Positions 48,731 to 59,291 are shown, numbered from the stretch's first letter. The stretch is DNA of 64,000 bases from Rhodobacter sp. (GCA_027484985.1 JAIXRW010000025.1:62001-126000), one strand, 5' to 3'. The notes: generated by a model from the letters alone, not told the origin. Numbers and translations: made by a program.

Positions 48731-48891
48731 CGAAAGATCTTTTGAAGATTTTTCGCAAATTCCTCTTGAAGGAATTTGGGAGCGAAATCTGACGCAGATT
48801 TCGCGCCGGAATTTGACGCAAATTCCGGGGGCTGGCTGCGGGGTACGGAATTTGCGTCAAATTCCGTTGCGTTTTCTGCGTCAGAAAACGC
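48731..48891. repeat. Cluster of six mini-hairpins, four with TGACGCA/TGCGTCA centres
   Basis: 48731-48755 CGAAAGATCTT-TTG-AAGATTTTTCG (1 mismatch); 48756-48778 CAAATTCCT-CTTGA-AGGAATTTG; 48782-48804 GCGAAATC-TGACGCA-GATTTCGC; 48806-48828 CCGGAATT-TGACGCA-AATTCCGG; 48845-48867 ACGGAATT-TGCGTCA-AATTCCGT; 48869-48891 GCGTTTTC-TGCGTCA-GAAAACGC. Confidence 0.92.
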
Positions 48892-48892
48892 C

Positions 48893-49858
48893 CTAGCGAT
48901 GCGCGTCGAACAGCGTGGCCGCCGAGTCGAAGAAGCGGCGGCGGTGGGCTGCGGTTTCCATCATGATCTCGTGCTCGGCCCCTTGGTACAGGTCGAGGCG
49001 GCCGGTTTTCCAGCCTGCCATGCGCAGGTGGATCGGAATGGTATCGACCACCTTTTCGGCGGTGCCGAGGGCGGTCAGGCAGGGTGTGTCGGGGGCGGGA
49101 AGGGTTGACAGCGCGCCGCATTCGTTCAGGGCCGCCTTGACCCAGCCAAGGCTGGGGCCGCCAAGGCAGAGGTCGCGATGGGCGGCGACCTGGCGGCGCA
49201 TGTAGTCCCAGACCGTGTGATCGGTGGTCAGCACATTGCCCTGCGCGGGGCTGGTCAGCACATAGCTTTGTCCCGTTGTGCCGGGCGCATAGCGGAAGGT
49301 CTGGCGCAGGGGGCCGATCAGCGCCCCCATCGCGCCGGTGAAGGGGCGCAGCCAAGGCGCGAGGTGGATGCCCCACATCGGGGCCGAGAAGGCCACCGCC
49401 TTGACCGGAAAGCCGCGCATGAGGGCGCGCAAGCCGATGGCGCCGCCCATCGAATGGCACAAAAGGTAAAGCGGACGCGGCAGGTCGCTGTTTTCGGCCA
49501 CCGACACAAGGGCGGCAAGGTCGCGCTGGTATTCGTCGAAATGGCCGACATGGCCGATCATGCGGTCGGGATGGGCGCGCGCGGCGAGGCCCTGACCGCG
49601 AAAGTCGATGGCAAGGGTTGCATAGCCGCGCGCGCCCAATTCGGCGGCGGCGCGGCCGTATTTCTCGATATATTCGGTGCGGCCGGGAAGCAGCAGGACG
49701 GTGCCCTTGCTGCCTTGCGGCCAAAGGCCGATGCGGACCTGCACGCCGTCGGAGGTGGTGGCCCAGACCGCATGGCCCCCTGCCGGACCTTCGGCCACTT
49801 CGGCAAAGAAGGGCGCGGGTGGCAGGGCGGCGGTTGCGGTGCGGGCGGTCGCGGTCAT
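48893..49858 (-). CDS. Alpha/beta hydrolase (monoacylglycerol lipase / lysophospholipase-like)
   Basis: LLPGRTEYIEKYGRAAAELGARGYATLAIDFRGQGLA...YLLCHSMGGAIGLRALM. Confidence 0.92.
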   Translation of the reverse strand: MTATARTATAALPPAPFFAEVAEGPAGGHAVWATTSDGVQVRIGLWPQGSKGTVLLLPGRTEYIEKYGRAAAELGARGYATLAIDFRGQGLAARAHPDRMIGHVGHFDEYQRDLAALVSVAENSDLPRPLYLLCHSMGGAIGLRALMRGFPVKAVAFSAPMWGIHLAPWLRPFTGAMGALIGPLRQTFRYAPGTTGQSYVLTSPAQGNVLTTDHTVWDYMRRQVAAHRDLCLGGPSLGWVKAALNECGALSTLPAPDTPCLTALGTAEKVVDTIPIHLRMAGWKTGRLDLYQGAEHEIMMETAAHRRRFFDSAATLFDAHR

Positions 49859-50142
49859 CCGAGGACGGAGCCGAGTTTCATGGCCAGCCCCATGCTGCCA
49901 TCGACCGACAGCCTGCCGGTCATGAAGGCAGTGGTGGGGTTCAGATCGCCGTCGAGGATGGCGCGGAAGGTTTCGGTATTGGCGGTCAGCGTCACATCGG
50001 CGGGGTCATCGCCCGCGCGGACGGTTTCGCCGTCGATCATCACGGCGCCTTCGCCTTCGATCACGAATTTCGCCACCCCGCCCAGAGGGCCGGTCAGCTT
50101 GGCGGCAAGGGCCGCGACGGCTGCGTCTATCACCTGGCTCAT
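49855..50142 (-). CDS. SCP2 sterol-binding domain protein
   Basis: GVAKFVIEGEGAVMIDGETVRAGDDPADVTLTANTETFRAILDGDLNPTTAFMTGRLSVDGSMGLAMKL. Confidence 0.9.
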   Translation of the reverse strand: MSQVIDAAVAALAAKLTGPLGGVAKFVIEGEGAVMIDGETVRAGDDPADVTLTANTETFRAILDGDLNPTTAFMTGRLSVDGSMGLAMKLGSVLG

Positions 50143-50214
50143 GGTTTTGTCCTTATCGCTATGTCGTGACCCGAGACCGCTGGCGTTTCACGGCGGTTGC
50201 GTTACCTTTCCCTT

Positions 50215-50775
50215 ATGAAACCGCGCTTGCCATTTCACAATCATGTCGTTGCGGCATTTGTCGCGCTTTTTGCCTGTCTTGCGCCCGCATGGGCCGACGG
50301 GGCCAAGCTGGACGCGCTGTTTGACGAGTTGAAGGCGGCCGATGCGGCGGGGTCGCAGCGGATCGAGCAGGAAATCTGGAACGAATGGTCCAAATCGGGG
50401 TCGGCGGCGATGGACCTGCTTTTGGAGCGCGGGCGCGCGGCGATGGAGGCGGGGGATTATGCGGCGGCGGTCGAACACCTGACCGCGCTGACCGACCATG
50501 CGCCGGATTTTGCCGAAGGCTGGAATGCGCGGGCGACGGCCTATTTCCAGATGGGCGAATTGGGGCCTGCGGTGCAGGATATTGCCCATGTGCTGACGCT
50601 GAACCCGCGCCATTTCGGGGCTTTGGCAGGGCTGGGCATGATTTTCGAGCAGCTGGACCAGCCGGACAAGGCGCTTGAGGTGTATAAGGCGGCCTTGGCT
50701 ATACATCCCCACATGACTGAGGTATTGGCCTCGGTCGAGCGGCTGACCAAGGCGACGGCCGGTCAAGACCTTTGA
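50215..50775 (+). CDS. Secreted tetratricopeptide repeat protein
   Basis: Signal peptide; GDYAAAVEHLTALTDHAPDFAEGWNARATAYFQMGELGPAVQDIAHVLTLNPRHFGALAGLG. Confidence 0.88.
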   Translation: MKPRLPFHNHVVAAFVALFACLAPAWADGAKLDALFDELKAADAAGSQRIEQEIWNEWSKSGSAAMDLLLERGRAAMEAGDYAAAVEHLTALTDHAPDFAEGWNARATAYFQMGELGPAVQDIAHVLTLNPRHFGALAGLGMIFEQLDQPDKALEVYKAALAIHPHMTEVLASVERLTKATAGQDL

Positions 50776-50787
50776 CAGTGGGTGGAC

Positions 50788-53691
50788 ATGACGACTGCAA
50801 GGGTCACGGCGGTCCTCGGGCCGACCAATACCGGCAAGACGCATTATGCGATCGAGCGGATGCTGGCGCATCGGACGGGGGTGATCGGCCTGCCGCTGCG
50901 GCTGCTTGCGCGCGAGGTCTATGACCGCTGCGTGGCGCAGCGCGGGCCTTCGGTCGTGGCGCTGGTGACGGGCGAAGAGCGGATCGTGCCGGAACGGACG
51001 CAATACTGGGTCTGCACGGTCGAGGCGATGCCCTTGGAGATCGGCGCCGATTTCGTGGCGGTGGACGAGATCCAGCTCTGCGCCGACCCCGAGCGGGGGC
51101 ATGTGTTCACCGACCGTCTGCTGCGCGCGCGGGGGCTGCACGAGACGCTGTTCATGGGGTCCGACACGATGCGGCAGGCAATTGCCGCACTGGTGCCCGG
51201 CGTGCAGTTCATGAAGCGCGAGCGGTTTTCGACGCTGACCTATACGGGGTCGAAAAAGATCAGCCGGATGCCGCCGCGCAGTGCCATCGTCGGGTTCTCG
51301 GTCGAGAATGTCTATGCGATTGCCGAATTGATCCGGCGGCAAAAGGGCGGTTGCGCCGTGGTGATGGGGGCGCTGAGCCCCCGCACGCGGAACGCGCAGG
51401 TGGCGCTTTATCAGAATGGCGATGTGGATTATCTGGTGGCGACCGATGCCATCGGGATGGGGTTGAACCTTGATATCCGGCATGTGGCCTTTTCCAGCAC
51501 AGCGAAGTTCGACGGGCGGCGGATGCGGGCGCTTTATCCGCAGGAACTGGCGCAGATCGCGGGGCGGGCGGGGCGCCATACCGAGAACGGCACCTTTGGC
51601 GTGACGGGCGAGGCGCGGCCATTGGATGACGAGTTGATCGAGGCGATCGAAAACCACCGTTTCCAGCCGGTGAAAAAGCTGCATTGGCGCAATGAGCGGC
51701 TGGAATTCGGCACGGTCGAGCGGCTGATCCGGTCGCTGGAGGAGCCGACGAACAACGAATGGCTGACGCGGGCGCGGGATTCGGACGACCTGACCGCGCT
51801 GAAGGTGCTGGCCGAGATGCCCGAGGTGCGCGACCGCTTGCGTTCCCCAGCCGATGTGCGGCTGCTTTGGGATGTGTGCCGCGTGCCCGATTTCCGGTCA
51901 TCTTCGGGGATGGAACATGCCAGCCTGTTGCAACGCTTGTTCGAGTTCCTCAAGACCGGACGGGTGCCGAGCGATTGGCTTGCCAAGGCCGTCGAACGCA
52001 TCGACAAGACGGAAGGCGATATCGACGCCATCTCGAAACGGTTGGCGTATATCCGCACCTGGACCTATGTGGCGCAGCGCAAAGGATGGGTGGATGACGA
52101 AATACATTGGCGCGAGGAGACGCGCGCTGTAGAAGACCGCCTGTCAGATGCGCTGCATGCGCGGCTGACGCAAAGATTTGTTGATCGGCGCACGAGTGTA
52201 TTGATGCGGCGGTTGAAGCAGAAGGAGACCCTCGTGGCCGAGGTGAATGACAAGGGTGAAGTGACGGTGGAAGGCGAATTCGTCGGCCGTCTGGACGGGT
52301 TCCGCTTCCATCAGGATGCGTCCTCGTCGCCCGATGAAGCCCGCACGCTGCGGCAGGCGGCAGTGCAGGCGCTGCGCCCCGAGTTCCATCTGCGCGCGGA
52401 CCGCTTCTATAACGCGCCCGATACCGAGATGGATTTCACCGAGCAGGGCGGGCTGATGTGGGGAACCACGGCTGTCGGCAAGCTGGTGAAGGGCCCCGAG
52501 GTGCTGCGCGCCAGTGTCGAGGCCTTTGTCGATGACGAGGCGGGGCCGGATGTGGCCGAAAAGGTCAAGCGCCGCTTGCAGCATTTCATCGACCGCAAGA
52601 CGGCCGCGCTGTTCGAGCCCTTGGCCGCGATGGCCCGCGACGAGGCGCTGACGGGGCTGGCGCGGGGCTTTGCCTTCCGTCTGGTCGAGGCGCTGGGGGT
52701 TCTGCCGCGCGATGCGGTGAACGAGGAAGTCAAACAGCTGGATCAGGATGCCCGCGGCGCGCTGCGCAAGCATGGCGTGCGGTTCGGCCAGTTCACGGTG
52801 TTTCTGCCCGCGCTGCTGAAGCCCGCGCCGACACGGTTGCGGCTGGTCCTTTGGTCGCTGTGGAACGGGCTGGACGAGTTTCCCGAAAGCCCGCCGCCCG
52901 GTCTGGTGACGATTCCGAACATTTCCGAGGTGCCAAAGCAGCATTACACGCTGTCGGGCTATCACCCTGCGGGAACGCGTGCGATCCGCATCGACATGCT
53001 GGAACGGCTGGCCGATCTGCTGCGCGCGAAAGACAGCCGCGCGGGGTTCGAGGCCGCGCCCGAGATGCTGTCGATCACCGGCATGACGCTGGAGCAGTTC
53101 GCGGACCTGATGGCAGGGCTTGGCTACAAGGGCGAAAAGGGCGAGCGGCCCAAGGCCAAGGTGGTCGAACCGCCAAAGCCCGCCGAGCCGCAATCGACCG
53201 CGCCCATTCCGGAAGAGGTTTCGGTGCTGGCCCCGCCGCCCGAACCCGAGCCTGAACCCGCGCCCGAGGGCGAGGCGGCGCCAGTCGAGATGGAGGCGTT
53301 CTATACCTTTACCTGGGCGCCCAAGCCGCGCTTCCAGCGGCCCGAACGCGGCCCCCGCCCCGAACGGGGTGCGCCGCGGGGCGAGCGTGCGCCAAAGCCC
53401 GAAGGGCAGCCTGCCGAGGCGGGGGCCGCCACGGGCGAGCGCCCGCAGGGCGAGCGCCGCGACCGGGGCGAAAAGGGTGGCTACAAGGGCAACCGCGATG
53501 CGAACAAGGGCGGCAAGGGCGGCAAGCCCGAGCGGCGCGAGGATCGCGGGGGCGAGCGGGGCGACAGGGGAGAGCGGGGCGGCAAGCCGCAGGGGGCCAA
53601 AACCTTCGAGGCCCGTCCGCCGCGCGCTGAAAAGCCCATCGATCCCGATAACCCCTTTGCCGTGCTGGCGGCGCTGAAGAACCGGACCTGA
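50788..53691 (+). CDS. SUV3-like superfamily-2 RNA helicase with long charged C-terminal tail
   Basis: VLGPTNTGKTHYAIERM (Walker A), FVAVDEIQLCADPERGHVFTDRLL, YPQELAQIAGRAGRHTENGTFG. Confidence 0.93.
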   Translation: MTTARVTAVLGPTNTGKTHYAIERMLAHRTGVIGLPLRLLAREVYDRCVAQRGPSVVALVTGEERIVPERTQYWVCTVEAMPLEIGADFVAVDEIQLCADPERGHVFTDRLLRARGLHETLFMGSDTMRQAIAALVPGVQFMKRERFSTLTYTGSKKISRMPPRSAIVGFSVENVYAIAELIRRQKGGCAVVMGALSPRTRNAQVALYQNGDVDYLVATDAIGMGLNLDIRHVAFSSTAKFDGRRMRALYPQELAQIAGRAGRHTENGTFGVTGEARPLDDELIEAIENHRFQPVKKLHWRNERLEFGTVERLIRSLEEPTNNEWLTRARDSDDLTALKVLAEMPEVRDRLRSPADVRLLWDVCRVPDFRSSSGMEHASLLQRLFEFLKTGRVPSDWLAKAVERIDKTEGDIDAISKRLAYIRTWTYVAQRKGWVDDEIHWREETRAVEDRLSDALHARLTQRFVDRRTSVLMRRLKQKETLVAEVNDKGEVTVEGEFVGRLDGFRFHQDASSSPDEARTLRQAAVQALRPEFHLRADRFYNAPDTEMDFTEQGGLMWGTTAVGKLVKGPEVLRASVEAFVDDEAGPDVAEKVKRRLQHFIDRKTAALFEPLAAMARDEALTGLARGFAFRLVEALGVLPRDAVNEEVKQLDQDARGALRKHGVRFGQFTVFLPALLKPAPTRLRLVLWSLWNGLDEFPESPPPGLVTIPNISEVPKQHYTLSGYHPAGTRAIRIDMLERLADLLRAKDSRAGFEAAPEMLSITGMTLEQFADLMAGLGYKGEKGERPKAKVVEPPKPAEPQSTAPIPEEVSVLAPPPEPEPEPAPEGEAAPVEMEAFYTFTWAPKPRFQRPERGPRPERGAPRGERAPKPEGQPAEAGAATGERPQGERRDRGEKGGYKGNRDANKGGKGGKPERREDRGGERGDRGERGGKPQGAKTFEARPPRAEKPIDPDNPFAVLAALKNRT

Positions 53692-53692
53692 T

Positions 53693-54025
53693 TTGGCGGG
53701 GCCGTCCGGAAAATCCGGAACGGTTCAGCGCCCGACCTTGCGTCTGGACAAATGGCTTTGGCAGGCGCGGTTCTTGAAAAGCCGCGCCCTTGCTGCCGAA
53801 CTTGCCGCAGACGGGCATCTGCGGATCAACGGCCAGCCCACGCGCAAGCCGGGCCATGCGGTGGGGGTGGGCGATGTGCTGACCTTTCCGCTGGGCGGCG
53901 CGATCCGGGTGGTGCGGATCGTGGCGCTGGGCTACCGGCGCGGGCCAGCGAGCGAGGCGGAACTGCTTTATGACGATCTTGACGCAGCCGATCGGACGCA
54001 AAGGCGCATCCCGCCGCTTGAATGA
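53693..54025 (+). CDS. S4-domain RNA-binding protein (Hsp15-like)
   Basis: LRLDKWLWQARFLKSRALAAELAADGHLRINGQPTRKPGHAVGVGDVLTF. Confidence 0.9.
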   Translation: MAGPSGKSGTVQRPTLRLDKWLWQARFLKSRALAAELAADGHLRINGQPTRKPGHAVGVGDVLTFPLGGAIRVVRIVALGYRRGPASEAELLYDDLDAADRTQRRIPPLE

Positions 54026-54073
54026 TCCGGCAAAGCGGCTTAGTCAGACCACCGATATTCTAGGGAGACCCCG

Positions 54074-54412
54074 ATGACCTATGTCGTGATCGACAATTGC
54101 ATCGCCTGCAAATACACCGATTGCGTGGAAGTGTGTCCGGTGGACTGCTTTTACGAAGGCGAGAACATGCTGGTCATCCATCCGGATGAATGCATCGATT
54201 GCGGCGTGTGCGAACCGGAATGCCCCGCTGATGCGATCCGCCCCGATACCGAACCGGATATGGATGCATGGGTCGCGTTCAACCGCAAATATTCGGAAAT
54301 GTGGCCGGTGATCACGGTCAAGAAAGACCCCCTGCCCGAGGCGACCGAGCGGGATGGCGAAACCGGCAAGCTGGCGAAATACTTCTCGGAAGCGCCGGGC
54401 GAAGGGAACTGA
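54074..54412 (+). CDS. fdxA: Ferredoxin FdxA (7Fe type)
   Basis: [55 protein letters not shown]. Confidence 0.96.
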   Translation: MTYVVIDNCIACKYTDCVEVCPVDCFYEGENMLVIHPDECIDCGVCEPECPADAIRPDTEPDMDAWVAFNRKYSEMWPVITVKKDPLPEATERDGETGKLAKYFSEAPGEGN

Positions 54413-54436
54413 TCCCGTCTGTCGGGGGTTCTTCTG

Positions 54437-54463
54437 TGCCGAATCGCGTTAACTGATTCGGCA
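54437..54463 (+). other. Palindrome downstream of fdxA
   Basis: TGCCGAATC-gcgttaact-GATTCGGCA, perfect 9-bp arms. Confidence 0.6.
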
Positions 54464-54727
54464 AAGCTGCCATGTTTCTGTGACATGACTGGGGATAAGT
54501 GTTCAAAATCAAGGCATCCGGCACGGGGCGCCCGTGTCGGCATGGTTGGAATCACGACGTTTTTGTGATATGACTTGCCATACATGAAAGCACGGAAGCC
54601 CGATGCCTGTCTCAGCGCTGCTCGCCTGGGTGGGTTCTTCTTGTGACAATAAGGCCTGCATGACGTGTCCCTTGGGGTGCGCGTGGTTTTGTTGTTGCGG
54701 GGCGGGTGTCCCTTCGAGGAACGTTGA

Positions 54728-55237
54728 ATGACCAAGACCAAGAAGCCCGATTTTCGTCCCAACGAGTTCGTCGTTTACCCCGCCCATGGTGTGGGGCGGA
54801 TCATCTCGATTGAAGAACAAGAGATTGCGGGGCTGCATCTCGAGCTGTTCGTGATTTCGTTCGAGAAGGACAAGATGACGCTGCGGGTTCCCACCCACAA
54901 GGCGACCGAAATCGGGATGCGCCAGCTTTCGACGCCCGATGTGGTGACCAAGGCGCTGGACACGCTGAAGGGCAAGGCGCGGGTCAAGCGGGCGATGTGG
55001 TCGCGCCGCGCGCAGGAATATGAACAGAAGATCAACTCGGGCGATTTGCTGTCGATTGCCGAAGTGGTGCGCGACCTGCACCGCACCGACGACCAGCGCG
55101 AGCAAAGCTATTCCGAGCGGCAGCTTTACGAAGCCGCGCTTGAGCGTCTGACCCGCGAGGTTGCCGCCGTTTCGGGTGTGGACGAAGCGGGCGCGCAAAA
55201 GACCGTGGGGTCGGTGCTGACGGGCCGCGCGGCCTGA
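54728..55237 (+). CDS. carD: CarD-family transcriptional regulator
   Basis: NEFVVYPAHGVGRIISIEEQEIAGLHLELFVISFEKDKMTLRVPTHKATEIGMRQLS. Confidence 0.95.
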   Translation: MTKTKKPDFRPNEFVVYPAHGVGRIISIEEQEIAGLHLELFVISFEKDKMTLRVPTHKATEIGMRQLSTPDVVTKALDTLKGKARVKRAMWSRRAQEYEQKINSGDLLSIAEVVRDLHRTDDQREQSYSERQLYEAALERLTREVAAVSGVDEAGAQKTVGSVLTGRAA

Positions 55238-55310
55238 TACAGGCGCATAACGGATTGCAAGGGGCTGCGGGGGCGATCCTGTGGCCCTTTTCATTTCGGG
55301 GGGCGGCGAA

Positions 55311-55383
55311 AAGGGGGGCCGTCTGCCCCCCTTGGCGCGTGCCGCGCCTTACCCCCCGAGAGTATTTTCGCCAAGGTGAAGCA
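55311..55383 (+). repeat. Hairpin + tag element, copy i
   Basis: AAGGGGGGC-cgtct-GCCCCCCTT 55311-55333 then GAGAGTATTTTCGCCAAGGTGAAG. Confidence 0.75.
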
Positions 55384-55385
55384 GA

Positions 55386-56159
55386 TCAGGCAAGCAGCGC
55401 CGCCGCCGCTGCCAGGGCTGCGGTTTCGGCCAAGGCTTGGCTTGCGCCGAGGATGTCGCCGGTCTGGCCGCCGATGCGGGCGCGGGCCAGCAGGGCCACG
55501 CCAAGGGCAGCGATTGCGGCCAGCGGAACAAGGGCAAGGGTGGCGGCGCCCGTGCTGAAAAAGGCCAGAAGGGCGGCGATCACGCAGGCGGCGGCGGCGC
55601 GGCGGGCATCGGGGCGGCCGACCGATCTGGACAGGCCGCCGTCGCGGGCATTGGGCAGGGCAAAGATCGTCACGGCCATGGCGGCGCGTCCGGTGGCGGC
55701 GGCGGCGACAAGGGCGGCCCAATGGGCGCCCGTGGCCATCAGCGCGGCAAGGGCAGACCAGCGGGCCAGCGTGGTGAAGACAAGCGCCAGCGTGCCATAG
55801 CTGCCGATGGCGCTGTCTTTCATGATTTCGAGCCTGCGTTCCCTGGTCCAGCCGCCGAACAGGCCATCGGCGGTGTCGGCAAGGCCGTCTTCGTGCATGG
55901 CGCCCGTGACCATGGCGAGGGTTGCCAGCGTGACGGCGGCCGCCACGCCCGCGGGCATGCCGATGGCAAGGGCGAGCGATCCGGTGGCTGCCCCGATCAG
56001 GGCCACGACCAGACCGATGATCGGCCAGGCCCAGGCCGAGGCGGCGCCGCGCATCGGCCAGCCCTGCGGCACGGGCAGGCGGGTGAGCAGGCCGAAGGCC
56101 GAGACGATATCGGCAAGGGCTATTCCTGCGGGGTCATTCTGTGTGTCGGTGGGTCGCAT
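55386..56159 (-). CDS. cobS: Adenosylcobinamide-GDP ribazoletransferase
   Basis: AFGLLTRLPVPQG...VTGAMHEDGLADTADGLFGGWTRERRLEIMKDSAIGSYG. Confidence 0.95.
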   Translation of the reverse strand: MRPTDTQNDPAGIALADIVSAFGLLTRLPVPQGWPMRGAASAWAWPIIGLVVALIGAATGSLALAIGMPAGVAAAVTLATLAMVTGAMHEDGLADTADGLFGGWTRERRLEIMKDSAIGSYGTLALVFTTLARWSALAALMATGAHWAALVAAAATGRAAMAVTIFALPNARDGGLSRSVGRPDARRAAAACVIAALLAFFSTGAATLALVPLAAIAALGVALLARARIGGQTGDILGASQALAETAALAAAAALLA

Positions 56160-56242
56160 GGAAGTGTCCTTTCCCGACTGGCCTTTGCGGATGCTTCTAG
56201 GTAGCGAAGGGCAGGCCTTGCTTCAATGAAAGAGATCGTCCC

Positions 56243-57262
56243 ATGACTGCTGCGCCCTTTGCCTCGCTTTCCGAATTTGCCGCGCTGCTGGGCGCGATGC
56301 CTGCGGCGGATGCGGGCGCGGTTCAGGCGGCAGGCGCGCGAAACGGGCAGTTGACCAAGCCGCCGGGCGCTTTGGGGCGGCTGGAGGATGTGGCGATCTG
56401 GGTTGCGGGCTGGCAGGGGACGGAAAAGCCCCATTGTGACCGGCCGCAGGTGATTGTCTTTGCGGGCAATCACGGGGTGGTGGCGCAGGGGGTTTCGGCC
56501 TTTCCGCCGGAAGTGACGGTGCAGATGGTGGGCAATTTCCGCGCGGGCGGGGCGGCGATCAACCAACTGGCCAAGGCCTTTGGTGCCACGATGTCGGTCC
56601 ATGCGCTGGAACTGGACCGGCCCACGGCGGATTTCACCCAAGCCCCCGCGATGAGCGAGGCCGAGGTTGTGGCCGCATTGGCCACGGGCTGGAACGCGGT
56701 GGATGCGGGGGCGGATCTGCTGGTGGTGGGCGAGATGGGGATCGGCAACACCACGCCTGCCGCGGCGCTGGCGGCGGCATTGTTCGGCGGCACGGGGGCC
56801 GACTGGGTGGGGCGCGGCACGGGCGTGGATGATGCGGGGCTGGCGCGCAAGGCGCGGGCGGTCGATGCGGGGTTCGCGCTGCATGCGGACCGCTTGGGCG
56901 ATGCCTTGCAGGTGTTGCGCTGCCTTGGCGGGCGTGAATTGGCGGCGATGGCCGGGGCTATCGCACGGGCGCGGGCCTTGCGCGTACCGGTCATTCTGGA
57001 CGGGTTCATCTGCACCGCTTCGGCGGCGGTGCTGGAAAAGGCGGTGGCGGGGTCGCTTGACCATTGCATCGCGGGCCATGTGAGCGCCGAGGGCGCGCAT
57101 GGCAAGCTGCTGGCGGCGCTGGGCAAGGCGCCTTTGCTGAACCTTGGGCTGCGGCTGGGCGAGGGGTCGGGGGCGGCGCTGGCCATCGGCATCGTGAAGG
57201 GGGCTTTGGCCTGCCATTCGGGCATGGCCACATTTGCCGAAGCGGGCGTGTCAGGCGCCTGA
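56243..57262 (+). CDS. cobT: Nicotinate-nucleotide--dimethylbenzimidazole phosphoribosyltransferase
   Basis: [23 protein letters not shown]...[19 protein letters not shown]...[14 protein letters not shown]. Confidence 0.95.
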   Translation: MTAAPFASLSEFAALLGAMPAADAGAVQAAGARNGQLTKPPGALGRLEDVAIWVAGWQGTEKPHCDRPQVIVFAGNHGVVAQGVSAFPPEVTVQMVGNFRAGGAAINQLAKAFGATMSVHALELDRPTADFTQAPAMSEAEVVAALATGWNAVDAGADLLVVGEMGIGNTTPAAALAAALFGGTGADWVGRGTGVDDAGLARKARAVDAGFALHADRLGDALQVLRCLGGRELAAMAGAIARARALRVPVILDGFICTASAAVLEKAVAGSLDHCIAGHVSAEGAHGKLLAALGKAPLLNLGLRLGEGSGAALAIGIVKGALACHSGMATFAEAGVSGA

Positions 57263-59212
57263 GGCGGGCGGGGCCTTCGTTTCCGGGGATGGGGCGGTTT
57301 CGTCGGCAGGGTCGGCCCGCATGGGGTTGACCTCGTAGAGTTGGTCGATGAGGGCGGTTTCCAGATCGCGGTCAAGCTGCTTGGCGCGTTCGATATAGGC
57401 CGCGTTCAGGTGGACGGGTTGGCCGGGCACCCAGACCTCGGCAAGATCGCGCATGGCGGCGCGGTCAACGCGGAAATAGGTTTGCGACAGGGTGGCGGCT
57501 TCGTATTCGGTAAAGCCCATGTTTTCGAGCACATAGCGGCCTGCGCGGATCGAGCTGTCGAAGGTTTCGCGCACGATGTCGGAGGCGCCGGCCTGATAGA
57601 GTTCATAGACATGCACGCGGTCGCGCGCGCGGGCGACGATGTGCAGGTCGGGGCGCTGGCTGCGGGCGAAGCGGACGATCTTGGTTGCGTTTTCCTTGTC
57701 ATCCACCGCGACGACAAGCACCGATGCCGTGGCAAGGCCTGCCGCTTCGAGCAGTTCGGGGCGGGTGGGATCACCGAAGAAGCCCTTGACGCCGAAGCGG
57801 CGCATCGTCTCGATCGTGCCTGCATCGGCGTCAAGGACCACGGTGGACAGGCCCGACATGCGGACAATGCGGTTGACCACCTGTCCGAAGCGGCCGATGC
57901 CTGCGATGATGACGCGGCCCTTTTCGTCGATCTCATCGGGTTGTTGTTCGGGGATGCGGGCGCGCAGGCGGCGTGACAGCTGGTCGTATCCAAGGAACAG
58001 AAGCGGCGTGAGCAGCATCGACAGGCTGATGACCAGAAGGGCAAGTTCGCCCTTGCTGGCCGACAGGATGCCCTGCTGGCGGGCGAAAGAGACGAGGACG
58101 AAGCCGAATTCCCCCGCCTGCGCAAGGCCGAGGGTGAACAGGATGCGGTCTTGCCCGCGCAGGCGGAACACCAGCGCCAGCCCGAACAGCACCAAGGCCT
58201 TGACCGCGATCAGCCCCAAGGTCAGGCCCAGCACGGTGACGGGTTCGCCCAGCAGGGTGCGCGTGTCGATGCCGATGCCGACGGTCATGAAGAACAGGCC
58301 CAGAAGCAGGCCCTTGAAGGGTTTGATGTCGGCCTCGATCTGGTGGCGGAATTCCGAGTTGGCCAGAACGACGCCCGCGACAAAGGTTCCCAGCGCCGGG
58401 GACAGGCCGACCAGCATCATTGAAAAGGCGATGCCAAAGACCAGCAGCAGCGAGATGAAGGTGGACATCTCGGGCAGGCGCGAGGCGTGGACGAAGCGGA
58501 ATACGGGGCGCGTCAGGAAATGGCCGGCCAGCACGATGCCCGCGACGATGGCAAGGGTCAGGCCGGTTGCGGCCCAGTTTGGCAGTTGGTCCACCAGCGT
58601 GAGCAGCGGTTCGGCGGCGTTTTCGGGCGCCTTGGTGGCGGCATCGGCGGCGTTGGTGACGCCGAACTGCGCGGCGGTGGGGCCGGTGGTGACGATGGCG
58701 GGCAGGGCCAGCAGCGGCAGGAAGGCCAGCATCGGCACCACCGCGATATCCTGCGTCAGCAAAACGGAAAACGATGACCGGCCGCCCGCTGTACGCATCA
58801 GGCTCTTTTCCGTCAGGGTTTGCAGCACGATGGCGGTCGAGGATAGCGACATGATCAGGCCCAGCGTCAGCGCCACCTGCCAGACCTGACCCGCCATGAC
58901 CAGAAGCCCCGCGATGGCCAATGTGGTCAGCCCCACCTGCGCCCCGCCAAGGCCAAGCAGGCGGTGGCGCATGTCCCACAGGGTTTTGGGTTCAAGTTCG
59001 AGCCCGATCAGGAACAGCATCAAGACCACGCCGAATTCGGCAAAATGCTGGAGGTCTTTCGTTTCGGCCCCGGCAAGGCCAAGAACGGGGCCGACAAGGA
59101 TGCCCGCCGCCAGATAGCCGAGGACCGAGCCGAGGCCGAAGCGCACCGCCAGCGGCACGATCAGGACGGCGGCCCCGAGATACATGCTGGCTTGAAGCAG
59201 AAGGCCTTCCAT
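57251..59212 (-). CDS. CPA2-family monovalent cation:proton antiporter with TrkA-N domain (KefB/KefC-like)
   Basis: [15 protein letters not shown]...[43 protein letters not shown]. Confidence 0.93.
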   Translation of the reverse strand: MEGLLLQASMYLGAAVLIVPLAVRFGLGSVLGYLAAGILVGPVLGLAGAETKDLQHFAEFGVVLMLFLIGLELEPKTLWDMRHRLLGLGGAQVGLTTLAIAGLLVMAGQVWQVALTLGLIMSLSSTAIVLQTLTEKSLMRTAGGRSSFSVLLTQDIAVVPMLAFLPLLALPAIVTTGPTAAQFGVTNAADAATKAPENAAEPLLTLVDQLPNWAATGLTLAIVAGIVLAGHFLTRPVFRFVHASRLPEMSTFISLLLVFGIAFSMMLVGLSPALGTFVAGVVLANSEFRHQIEADIKPFKGLLLGLFFMTVGIGIDTRTLLGEPVTVLGLTLGLIAVKALVLFGLALVFRLRGQDRILFTLGLAQAGEFGFVLVSFARQQGILSASKGELALLVISLSMLLTPLLFLGYDQLSRRLRARIPEQQPDEIDEKGRVIIAGIGRFGQVVNRIVRMSGLSTVVLDADAGTIETMRRFGVKGFFGDPTRPELLEAAGLATASVLVVAVDDKENATKIVRFARSQRPDLHIVARARDRVHVYELYQAGASDIVRETFDSSIRAGRYVLENMGFTEYEAATLSQTYFRVDRAAMRDLAEVWVPGQPVHLNAAYIERAKQLDRDLETALIDQLYEVNPMRADPADETAPSPETKAPPASGA

Positions 59213-59291
59213 TCACCCTATCCGGTCAGACATCGTTACTGTGGCGCCCGATGGGGCGGGTCTTTGCGCCACCGCGGCGGGCGGGGGCGGA

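Noticed and set aside
56160-56242. Cobalamin riboswitch between cobS and cobT
   Set aside because: The gap is only ~83 bp and no B12-box-like sequence is visible.
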